Part shown: piece after piece, positions 34,283 to 45,500 of the stretch | Numbering within the stretch: the first letter of the stretch is position 1 | How the letters are laid out: each line of letters opens with the position of its first letter | NCBI RefSeq assembly: GCF_000208865.1 | Contig: NC_018393.1 | Coordinates: 124,001 to 188,000 of the forward strand | Direction: 5' to 3' | DNA length: 64,000 bases | Source of the DNA: Neospora caninum Liverpool | Taxonomy: Eukaryota; Apicomplexa; Conoidasida; Eucoccidiorida; Sarcocystidae | The notes under the pieces: generated by a model | Told to the model about the DNA's origin: nothing | The model's database searches: none | What the model saw: the letters and a program-made list of their open reading frames with translations, nothing else | Translations under genes and position numbers: made by a program

Positions 34283-35931
34283 TGGTCCTCTGGTCTGTCT
34301 CTGATGAATTACGATGATCAAGTGTTTGGTTGTATCTTTCCCCATTCGGACACTGCTTGCTTGAGAACGGACATTTTCGTGTTCTGACTCCTTCAACTCA
34401 TCCTTAGTTGGTTTTGTTTGTTAATCAAGTTACAGCGGGATCACCTGGTCGTACAGCGACTCAACAGACCGACGCTGTCGTTTGCTAACAGCTTGCATGT
34501 TGACTAAAACCCTCACAGCAGGCTCTGGAAGGCTACCAATCGGGCTTCCACTTGATTTCTGTAGCACCCTCACAGGGACTAAGTTTCCCCAGCGCGAACA
34601 CCGGCCCCGACACCCGGCAGCATTCCCGCACAGTGACTCGATTCATAATGAGTCTGCGTTACAGAACCTGTGAAGAACCTAGGCATAACTGGATCAAACT
34701 TAGAAGATAGTCACCAATTGGTTCCGCCCTGGCTTCCAGTGGCCAACCGAATTGCGAGCTCGCCACGAAGTCAGAAAACCCGGCACAGTTGGCCAGCCGG
34801 TGTAGACCAACTACTGCTGCGTTCCTGGTGCTAATCGCAGTGACGTTTGTCCTTTCTCCTACAAGAAAGCAATGATAGTTACGGATACGTCGCATGCTTG
34901 ACAATGCTTTCAGACCAAAGAGAGCTATCTGTTTGGAGCTGAAAAATGGTACCAAGGATCGGGGAAGGCAAGGCCACTCCAACGAGAAAGGTAAGGGATT
35001 CGCTATGTGCATGCCTGCCGGCGATTTTGGAGACGACTACCCTGTCGCCATGAAGAAACCTTCTGCTGAACCTTTCGCTGCGCCCTAAAGCAACATAGTC
35101 GCATGATCACAGGCAAATTTCTCCGTGGAACTCGTTCATGCTTTTTTGCGCGCGGCCGACGGACTGACGACACCGCAAAGTGATCCCGTGTACAGCGATC
35201 ATGCCACGCGGGGACATGACTGAGTCGCTTCAACAATTTCTTTACACATTGAGACACTTTTCCCAAGAAGTGGCCTATCTTGCCATCTTTTGTGTCAGGT
35301 ATTTGCTGGTATTATCCATTGACGAAAATGAGCGCTACGTGTCTTTTTGCGAATCCGTCTCACGTGACACGCCACCACGGGTACCTGCTTTGTGATGTCG
35401 GCTACCCGCCTGATGTTCTCACAGCACTCGTTGCGGTGACAAGCTAACCTTTGCCGCAGCCCCTCACCGACTCTTGCGACTCACTGTCATTGTCTCATCA
35501 CAAAATGGTTCCTTTGAGTGCATCGATGAAGAAGACTCTTTCAGAAGTAGTGTTGCCTGAGTAAATTCGTCGATCCATTTGCATCTTTTCGTTTTCGTGG
35601 GATAAATCCAACACAGCTGATTCCCCATGTCTTGCAACAGAGCCCTGGTTTACTAGAAGCCATTGTCTTGCGCGGGCTAAAACGCAGTGGAAAATCAGGC
35701 GACTTTTCCCCTCGGGCCCGTTACTCCTTGTTTTCTCGCTTTAATCCGTTCTTTACTGCAAGAAGGCCCTCACCAGACTGTCAGAATTCCCCGCTTGTCT
35801 CGTTGCCGTGGAAGAAATACAGAGAAAAGCTGGTGCGATGCAGCGGATGATGCTCAACGTGCAACTCCAGGACGGGGAAGTCCCGCCTTTTTCTGAGCAC
35901 CTTCCCAGATCTGCGACTAAGCACCGCAAAC
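34283..35931. other. intergenic region, no gene recognised
   Basis: 1.65 kb between the unknown gene and the TMEM144-like gene. It presumably contains the 3' UTR of the first and the promoter and leader of the second. No open frame with motifs or splice support was found. Confidence 0.5.
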
Positions 35932-38343
35932 ATGACTGAAGGGCCCTATGTTGTCGGCGGCATCGCCGTTCTGGTGGCGATCCTAGCGACCGGTGAGTCG
36001 ACACATCAGACTGACGGTTCACGGGGAGGGGGGCTGCGCTTCGAATACCCGCCGCCTACGAGTTCGTTTTCGCGCGTTCAGGACCAGCGTCGTGCAAGGA
36101 ATTCTGTGTTTCTTGGGTTTTCAGGTTCCATCGCGGTTCCGAGGAAACTGGAGAGGATCCGCAAGCTGGAACCCCCTCTGGAGGATGCGGTGTATGTTTT
36201 GTACCTTTGCTGCGGCTACGCCGGGTCTGCCTTCCTAGCTTGTGGACTGCTGCCGCTGAACCAAGTCATCATGGATGACTACAGCATGCGGATAAGCTGC
36301 GCATTCACCTGGTGGGGCGCTCTATCCGGTACGTGCATCCGCCGCGTTGATGACTGTGCTTTGTCGCTAGCCTCCTAAAAAACTGCCTCTCTAACCGTAA
36401 AGTTTCGGTAACATGCTGCGGATTATGCAGCCGCATGCTGCGCTCTCATGAACGGGGCCACGGACAAACTCTTGAGGGCATTTTCGTGTCTCCGTCTTTC
36501 CAGGAGCTCTGGTCGTTGCGGCAATCAACGCAGGTTTCGCGGCCATTTCGCGGGTAGGAATGGCCGTGCACGCTGCAATTTCCATGGGCATCGCCGTTGT
36601 CACGTCCTTCTTGTGGGGCGTCCTGGTGAACAACGACCGCCTCGCGCTTCTCTGGGTGGACATCCTCGCGGTTGTGTGCCTCATCTTGGGAAGCAGCATC
36701 TCTGCGTTCCCCAACGAAATTGCCCGGTCCTGTCAATCCTGCTGCCACACAGGTGAGCCGGCAGACTGCATGCCATTAGCGCTTACGCATATATGCGGAG
36801 TCTTGCTAGGCTTCCCTGCTCGTTCGGGGACACGTTCTAGCCTCACAGTGACGGGCGCGCGCGCGGCTCCTCACCCTGCTTGCAGGCACTGCGCCAAAGG
36901 GCACGGATCCTGAGGCACTCCTCGTGGATGTCCCCGAAGCACGACCGCTCGTTGCGGAGGACGCGCAGCTTCTCCAGGACAAAAAGATCAGCCACGCGTG
37001 CGGCTTGCTGCTTTGCGTCGTGTCTGGAGTCTGTGGAGGCCTGTCTCTGGGCCCCATGTCCTTCGTCGCGGCAGAGGACAAAGGGATTGCTTTCCTTCCG
37101 AGTTTTGCGACGGGTAAGCCTCCATACAGCAGGGGATGGACTGTAGGCCAGGCGCGAAGAATCTCCACATTTCTGTGTGAAACCGTCCCGCGAACCGATT
37201 GCTACCTGCTGAATATGTTTTTTCTGAACAGGCATCATCATGGCAGCTGCAGTTGCCCTGTCGATTCGGATTCTCTGCGGCAAACACAAACCTGCGTGGC
37301 ATTTCCGAGCTGCTTTCCCGTACGGACTCCTTTCCGGATTTCTCTACATGGTGGCCATCCTTGCCATCATCATCGCCATCCCAAGTACGGCCCACGTTCG
37401 CAAGCTATCGAGAGAGCCGGCAACCCACTGGCAAACCGCTGCGCTTGGGGGACGGCTCTTCGTCGAGGAGGGAACTGGTTTCAGTGCAATATCAGCGTGA
37501 AGAAAGGCTGCACAGCGAGACCAGACGTTATAACATGGAAACAGGATTGTTGGATACCTTTTGGTGTGCGGTTCAAATAAAACGTAGATGCACGTAGGAC
37601 GGACCAGCTTTTTACTGCCATTCTTGTCGGTGTCTGCACACACAAAAGGATAGACGCAGGTCCGTTGATCCGCATGGATGCATTTGCCGCAATGCCACTG
37701 AGGACTCAGAGAATAGACAGGCAGCTGGTAGCTTCTTTACAAAACACCAACAAACGGGCGTTACTGAGGGCGGCGGTGCGAGAGTGGGCGATTGCCTCGG
37801 AAGATGTGACCTGTACTGAAATGCTGTGAAAAGAGCGTGTCCCAGAGCTCTGGGTCCGAATTTCGTTTCCGCGACTGTGTGCTGATTCTGCCCACAGGAA
37901 TATCCTTCGCGGTGAGTGGCCTGGCAGCTCTTTCCTCCTGTGGAGTTCTGAAGGAGCCGAGTAACGGCCTGGCGCCGCTCGGTCGCCTTCCCCAGTGCAC
38001 TGTAAAGATGTGTTGCCGGAGATACAGAGCGTCGAGTGCCGACATGGACGAAACGCCTGGGAACTCGGAAGGGAACTGAGTTACGCTCTGCAACATGCAT
38101 GCTTTGGAAACCTTGCAGTATGCATATGCTTTTTGTGTTCAGGTCGCGTATCCGTCGAAACAGACCGCCATCGTCGTCAGCGGATGCTGGGGCATCCTGT
38201 TTTTCCGAGAACTGCGCGGCGGGGCAGTTGCGGTCTTCTCTCTCGGGAGCTGTCTCGTTCTCATAGGCGTCGTCTTGCTTTCCAACTTCACGTATCCAGA
38301 GCGTGTTGGAATTCCTCCCAGTCTCCAACCGAGCGTCACTTGA
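35932..38343 (+). CDS. TMEM144-like multi-pass membrane protein
   Basis: Seven exons, all in phase: 35932-35992, 36125-36328, 36504-36752, 36886-37113, 37232-37384, 37898-37911 (14 nt) and 38143-38343. They total 1110 nt (369 aa), near the 345 aa of human TMEM144. About ten hydrophobic helices are visible. They include YVVGGIAVLVAILA, VYVLYLCCGYAGSAFLACG, AISMGIAVVTSFLWGVLV, VDILAVVCLILGSSI, CGLLLCVVSGVCGGLSLGP, GLLSGFLYMVAILAIIIA, QTAIVVSGCWGILFF and GSCLVLIGVVLL. The family-typical late block is rebuilt only when the microexon joins AIP to VAYPSKQTAIVVSGCWG. This family is related to drug/metabolite-type carriers, and its substrate is not known. A charged loop (about residues 180-215) lies before the sixth helix. 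The start ATG at 35932 is followed directly by the first helix, so there is no cleavable leader. Confidence 0.88.
37898..37911 (+). other. 14-nt microexon of the TMEM144-like gene
   Basis: The acceptor CTGATTCTGCCCACAG precedes GAATATCCTTCGCG, and a consensus GTGAGT donor follows. It enters in phase 1 and leaves in phase 0, converting AIP|VAYP into AIPRISFAVAYP. Without it the flanking exons (phase 1 and phase 0) would be out of frame. Confidence 0.8.
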
Positions 38344-39619
38344 AAAACCGTGGAAGCCCGCGGATTCGTCTAGCACAAATCCAGTCTGGGTCCCGCCAGT
38401 CTATCCCCGCCTTCTAGAGTTAGAACTGTACAAACGTATTCCGAGGCACTCAATACAAAAAGGGAAGGGGAAGGACAGTCTGAGGCGTGTGCAATTCCTG
38501 CTGCGCAGGGTACGGGCCACGCTTTTTGTTCAGCTCACGCCTTGGGCGATTGAGAATTTCTTTTGTGAGGCCCACCGGCCGGTTGTTCTTGCCGCACGAC
38601 GTGGGGAATTACGGCCCACAGCGGCTGCCTGAGAAGCGCTCGCTGCATGTGGGCTACCGCGCGGGTGCTTCAGGCTTCAAACGGTTGACAATTCACGGTG
38701 TCGACAGAGGAAGGCATTTTAAGCTTCTGTCGGCGGGTCCTTCCGAACACCAGTAATTTGCATGGTGTCGATGAACCGAAAACTTGTATACAGAGACAAT
38801 GAACCACCCGATTTGGCCAGCCCCAGCGACATGTCGACTTGGACTGGATAGCGGCAGGAGCGATTTTCCTTCGGGGTCACGCGAGGAACTGAAAAGCGCA
38901 TCCAAATGTGCCAAGGGGTTTTGCGAGTGCTCCAAAATTGTAGCTATCGTGCCGTTTTAACTCCCGTTAGGAACAGAGACTAAGGCGCACCCGGGGCTAC
39001 CCAGGCTCCAAAAGCGGCACGTGGGGACATAAAGGACACCGACGAGTTTGCTTGTCCGTGCAGAGATGCTTAGACACCTCCCACACTTGGGAAAAGGACA
39101 CCCGAAAGTACACACGAAACCGCTCGGGGAAATGCACAGACGAGAAGAAACGACGGGCAAACGCACGAACAACTTCGCCGCTCACCGCCGACGAAGAGCC
39201 ACACGATGCCCGTGCATAAGAGTTTGCCCCCCTACACGCCTTCCATCGATGACACTGTGTTGAACCCGAGAAAACCATGGAGATATTAGGTGAAGACACA
39301 ACGCCGGCACACAGCAGACGACACTGCCATCAGCGGAAGGTGAGGTACAGAATGCCGAAAAACCCAGTCCTTCCATCTTTCCTCTGGAGGTATCGTCGTG
39401 GCAACACAGAAAGGCGCCCGAGCCGTATTATTCTAGGGAAGGCAAAACATCGTGATTCGACCGTTTTCCTGAACCCCGAAAGTGCCGACCATGGCGTCCC
39501 CGCACAAATGTATATCTATCTCTACTTATATGTACATATGTACACATCTTTGGAGTTAGCGGCGCGTCTTATATGCACATTTTGACTCTGGCCACGCACA
39601 TGCCCGTGCGTGCTGGCCG
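38344..39619. other. convergent intergenic region, no gene recognised
   Basis: 1.3 kb between the stop codons of the TMEM144-like gene (+) and the HECT gene (-). It should contain both 3' UTRs. No supported coding sequence was found. Confidence 0.55.
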
Positions 39620-39995
39620 TTACTCGAACTGAGCAAAGTCCAGATCATGGTGGAGGGCGTCGAGATCAATGTCGACGCACGACATAATTGCGAGCTTCAA
39701 CTTCTTTCTGAGGACCTCCTTGCTGGAATATTTCGGCAGTTTGATCATGAAGAAACACGTGCTCGCCGTCGGCAGGCGATCGTCGACGGTCTGATTCTCG
39801 GCGATCTGTACCGACCGCAGCGACGCGTCTTGGATTTCCAGGGCTTCTTCGTCTCTGGGAAAAGGACAGGAAAGAAAACGGCGCAGACGACACCTGATAA
39901 AAACTCTGAAAAAACCCCGAAACCTTTTGGAAAACAAGCGAAACAGTCAACACGAAACACATGGCCCATATCTAGTGCTTCACAGAGACATCTCC

Positions 39996-40034
<39 letters not shown>

Positions 40035-42500
40035 TTACCTCATGACATGAATTTCGAACTTGTGTGGAGAGGCAGAGGGATCCCCAGACACCCAAGAACG
40101 CGGCAGCCTTGACCGGCCCGAGACGAAGCGAAGGAACATTTGCTTCTCCTTCTTGGTGAAGGCGCTGAGGACTTCCCACAAATTATCGATGAGAGCCCGC
40201 TCACGGGCGTCGTTGTTGTCCCACGTCACCTTTGAATGCCGCTGCATGCGCAGGAAAATGAGCAAACCAGCGAGGCCTTGGGACACACCACGCGAACGCT
40301 TTCCAGAAACCAGTCTGCCTAGATTTTGAGACATGTCTGTTTCTCAGGCACGCTTGGAGACAACAGGTGCATAAATCTTCTGACTTGAACTCCACACACG
40401 ACTGAAGATGAGAATCCGTCGTTCTTGCAAAAAACGACGAAGAACACCAGCTTCGGAGTTCGTTGGGTTCAACTTCTCATGTTCAAGAAACTGTCCCGCG
40501 TAAAAACGCATCAGTGCAAGACAGCCATGTACACGGCTTTGCAGGATTATGCATGCTGCCGCTCATGCCTAAAGGAACGCTACTCTGGCGAGATGTCTTC
40601 CGATTCGGAACTGCACGTTTCCTCCATTTTCCTTACCATTAAGACCGCGACCGCGATATCATCATCCCCACAAACCAGCTGTCTCAGATCGTCCGCCGTC
40701 AGCGTGGCCTGGACTTGAGGAAGAGGAAGGAGATCATAGAGCCCGTACGCGATCCAGGCGGCTGCCTCGTGACCTTCTGTGAGCTGAGCGAAGGCGAAAA
40801 ACAGAGAATCGACACAAGATACGTGAAGGCAGCGCTGTGACTACGCTCCCGGCTGTGCTGAAGATACTCATTCCCTCCTTTCAGCCACACTGCCTAGGAT
40901 CCGTCTTGAGAACCCAGATGACTCTCAACCAGCTGGAAAAACAGTTGGATTCCGCCTCTGTCTTCCTGGATTCTGATTCACGAAAAGCAGTCGACTTCCA
41001 CTCTCCCCCCACACCGTCTCTCTTATCCGGCCTGCGTTGTGGTCTCTTGCTTCTCCCTTCCTTTCCCCTCCGGCGTTCTATCGGCGCCCCCCCCCCCCTT
41101 TCTCCTTCCTCTCCTCTTGGCATGCAACTTCTTTGCTCCACCGGTCTAGCCGCTGCGCTCACTTTGGCGAGGAGAGCAGCCTGTACAGCATCCGCAATAT
41201 CCTCGTCGTCCACAGGACACCGCGCGCCGCCCAGGAACAGTTCCACATTTCTCCCTAAGGCATCGTCGACGGCCCATCCATTCTGCGCAAAGGCCTGCAG
41301 GGTCGCTTTGTCTCTGTCTGCGTCCACTCGGCTGACACTCTGAGATTCTGTCGCTTCGCTCGCGTTTCCCAGGTCTTCATCTCCCCTCTTCTCGCGCTCG
41401 GCAGAGGCTGGCGAGGCGCGTCTTCTGTGCGCGAGCCCACAACATGCGAGGAAAGTCTTCAGCTGCTTCGCAGCGAGTGAATCGACTGCGTGGACATCCT
41501 GCAGCGCAGGAAGTTGCAACAGCAGGAGCTTCCAGAGAGACGGCGACAGCGAGAGATTCAGGGGACTCTGTGTCAGAACCGCACACGCCATCAGTCGCCC
41601 CACCACAAAGAGTGCTGAGGCAAGATGCTGGCCATACGAAGAGAGTCGGAAACAAGTCCTGTCCTCTCTCTCCTCGTTCGCCTCCCAGGCTCTCCAGCTG
41701 GCCCGCGCTCGGTCGCGAAGCCGCCTGTTGGGTGTTTCGCTTTCGAACCTGGCAGCTCCAGCAGAGCCAGCAACCCCGTGGGAAGGATCGAAGCGCCTCC
41801 GACACCCCGAGAGAATGGCGGAGGAAGTGGAGGGTGCGAAGAAGCCAAAAAGACCGCACGCGTCGACACACTCCGCGTCCAGCGCGCCCGCAAGGCTGGG
41901 CACAGCTAGCGCCTCCGCGGGGAAGAGAGGCAGGACCGGCAGAGGCGATAGGTTTGGGGCCCACCTCGACGCACTCGAGGCTTCTGGTGAGCCAAGATCG
42001 GATGGACCTTGACAGCCGAGAGCAACAATGTCTTCGGCTTCACCTGAGCGCGAGTGCGATTCAAAACCTCTCCACGCTCCAGAAAGGAAGTCACCCTCTC
42101 GGTCCTCGGCGTCGCGATGCGCGTCATCCGCGCCGCTGGTGCCGCTGGCACCACTCGGGCCCCAACCGCCGACTGGATGAGCTGTCTGTACACCTGGCAA
42201 CGCAGACGCGTCTGCTCCAAGGAGGAACTCCCGCAGCCGCGGATTTAGGATCCAGACGTCGCGGTTGTTTCCGACAGAATTGCGAGCATTTGGGCACTCG
42301 ACAACGAGTTTCTGTGTCACCAAGTCGTCGCACAGATTGCTGAGTATCTCCGCGTACGGCCCGCCTAGATCTTGGGCCCCCTCGCCGCGAAGTTGGACGA
42401 CGAATGCGCGTTCTCTCGCCACCAGCTTGAGCGCATCGACGTGCTGCAACTGCTTCGCCAGCTGCACTGTCAGACTCTTCTCCAGTCGGGTGTCTCCGGG
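39620..42500 (-). other. HECT domain with low-complexity inserts
   Basis: The catalytic domain spans the end of the 49012-41163 exon and the three last exons. N-lobe blocks are separated by about 150-200 residues of Ser/Gly/Glu-rich insert (roughly 42230-41700). The C-lobe is split between exons 40241-40039 and 39854-39620 and carries the STCFF active-site motif. After the Cys there are 44 residues, ending DLDFAQFE. Confidence 0.9.
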
Positions 42501-45500
42501 CAACCTCCCGTCCGCAGGCTCCAGCTCCCCGGTCGCCGCGTCGCCTGGCTCGCCGCCCCAGCCTGCGCCGCCTCGACTGCCAGGTGTATCTACACCCGGA
42601 ATCTGGGCGGTCTGCAAGTCCGCGGCGCCACTAACGACGGCGGGCCCCTCCGCCTCTGTTTGGCGCGTGGCGTTTCTGTCCAAGAGCACGGCAGCGCCTC
42701 CCACGTTGCCCCAGGCTTCAGGCAGAGGAGCCGTCACATCGACAACTAGCGTCGCGCTCGAGCCGCTGCGACCTTGAGAGAGAAGCGATCCGGAGCGGGC
42801 AGAAGCCACGTAGATATCTTCCAGGGGCGCATGCAGGCGAATCAAGCTCACTGTCGCTTCCCAGGCGAGGGACATGCGCGGCGCAGAGACTCCGGCACCC
42901 CTCGAGAGGCCGAGGAAACCTGAGAGCGCGGGCGAGTTAGCAGATGCCGCGGGAGTCCGAAGCGAAGGCAAAGCCGGGAGGAGCGATGTGTCACCCGCGA
43001 GGGCCTGACGCGGACGTTCCGGCTGTCGGAAAGCGTAGGTAAAGCCAGGAAGACGAAGAATCTGCTGGCGGATTGCGTGGACACGATAAATTGTTGACGC
43101 GCGAAACAGAAAGTTCTTGACAGCGGGCAGGAGGAGCGCCTTTGTGCCGGACAAAGCAACGAGGACTTTGTCCCGATCTTCGCAATCCTCCCTTTCCTCG
43201 CCACTTCCAGGGCCCCATAGAGAAACAGGAGACGAAGACAAAGACTCAGGAAGGACACGAAGAGAAGCCGACTCAGCCGGAGGGCGGAGACGCCCATCAG
43301 CTGGCTGTTGCGTTCCTTCTCCCCTGAAGCCTCCGTCGTGTTCTGCGTCTCTCTGGCATGCGTTCAGGTTTTCTTCAGCGTCTCTTAGACTGCGCGCGGT
43401 TTCGTTTCGGGTCCTGAAAGCGAGGGGCGGAAGGCGGCGAAGCCCCCAGGCCGCGCGCGCCCGCAAACCACCAGTCGGCGTTTTCCCGATCCGTCCACCT
43501 CGCGTCAGAAGGCCCCCTCCTGTGTGGCTGGTTGGGCTCCACGAGAAGGCGACAGGATCGCTTGAGCGCATGCTTCTCCCAGAGCCCCACTCCTCGGTCT
43601 CGGCCCCGTCTCGCGCGTGGCTGTCTCCTCGAAGGGACGCAGCCGGCGCCAGGCCCAGATGGACTTCGTGGCGCTCCTCATACAGGTACGGATAGGGTGG
43701 AGGGACAGTGGGGAGGAATGGAGACAAAAAGAGAAAAGAGACGTTGACCTGGTGAAGGTATCTGAGCCGCAGTTGCAGGGCTACCCGCAAGTCCCCCACA
43801 GTCGGAGGCCAATAGCGAAGAAGGTCGCGGGCAGAAGAGGAACGGCGCGCCGCGCAACGCGCCAGGCCGAAGCGAAGAAACAGAAGAAGAATTTCGTACA
43901 GCACCTGGTACAGAAGAGGACTGCAAAAGGAAGGAAGTTCAACGAGAGGAGACGCGACAGCTGTATAGATTGGCGGCGAGCCTGTGAGGAAAGAACGCGG
44001 CTGAGGCAAACGCTCGCGTTCTGATGAGGCCTCTGCTTCAACTCTGCCCGAGCTTCTGGCCTCGCTGTCTCCCATTGCATCCTCCCCCCTTGTGTCCTCA
44101 AGTCCTCCGCGCCCGAAAGCGTCTCTTGTGGGGCCAGACTGCGGCGAGCTCGGGCGGTCGAAGAGCACAGTCGCTTCGTCTTCCTCAATGGCCGCGAGGG
44201 CTCCTTCATAATACGGAAAAGACGACAAAGTTGAGCGATGGGTCTGCCCGGACTCCGCCTGTCTCCCTCGTTGCCGTCGAGGACTTTCTCTCTCCGTTTC
44301 CGGTGCTTCTGCGCGCGCGCGCCCGATGCCCGCCGACTCGGCCTGGCTCTCGCTCGCCCCATCTCTCGTGGCGGCGGAAACCCCCCCAACGGCGGGACTA
44401 GCGGCAGAAGGCGAGCGAATCTGTCGATCTCGGCTCGCCCCGTGTCTCTGCGCCTGGTGTCTCTCGCCTCTTTCGCGCTTGCGCCTCTCAGCGCTGGCCA
44501 CCCTCTTCACACACTCACGGAGAACGAGGACCTCGTACAGCATCCAAAGCTCCGAAGCGAGCTGGTCGACTGCCGAGACGTACCCTCGGGTGAAGACGTC
44601 GGAGGCGCTGGAGGCAATCCCCGACACTCCGCCGGGAGGGTGCAAAGGCTCGCCTTCATCGGCGATGGCGTCTTCCACGTCGTCCTCGTCCTCCTCGGCA
44701 CTGCTGCGCTCTTCTTCTGCGTCGCCGCCCCCAGACGAGCCGGAAGGGCCTGAGGCTGGCGGGAGCGCGGCGCCCGGAAGAGACGCGGCGCCTCCGTCTC
44801 GGCCTCGACCGTCAGAAGGCCCCGAAGAAACGCGACTCATCGGCGCGTCTTCCCGCGGAACAAGCGTTTCCTGGCCCGCGTCCTGGGCCTCGAACCCGTC
44901 CTCGAGACGCCAATCGCGCTGGAATCCGTCGTCTGCGTAGTCTTCGGTGAAATACGGCTCTGAATACGCAAGACTCGCGTCAGGAGCAACCTCCGGCCAC
45001 GGGTGCTCACTTTCCGTGTCCACGTCGTCCCAGAAGATGCGCCCGTCGCGTTCCTCTGGCGCCTCGTCGCCCGTCACGTCTCCGTCACTGAAGCCCTCGT
45101 CAGGGTCAACGAAGAAGCGGGGCGACTCGGACGCCTCAGCGCTGCGCAGGCGAGGCGGAGAGGCCGACGCCTCCGCACCAAAAGGGCTCTCCGTAGACGG
45201 TTCGGATGCGCCGCTGTCTCCCGATCGGTCGCCTTCGTGCACTGGCGAGCCCACCAGCGGATGCCTCCGGCGTCGGCCGCCTAGCGTCCCCTGGCCGGAG
45301 TCTTCCTCAGCCTCGACTTGGCTCGCGTCTCGGCCCTGGCCCTCTTGCCGTCTCCGCGCGCGTGTCCCCTCCTCGCCGGCTTCACCTGCGAGCCCGCCGG
45401 CGCCTTGGCGCCCTCTGCGGTCGCGGTTCTGGGCCTCGCGGGCCTCTCTGGCCCGCTCCGTCGCGCGCCGCACCTGGCCCTTTTGGGCCCGAAGGAGCCA

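Noticed and set aside
40839..41343. 168-codon + strand frame at the HECT 3' part
   Set aside because: Antisense to the intron and exon end of the HECT gene. The minus strand has a donor at 41163 and conserved catalytic blocks on both sides.
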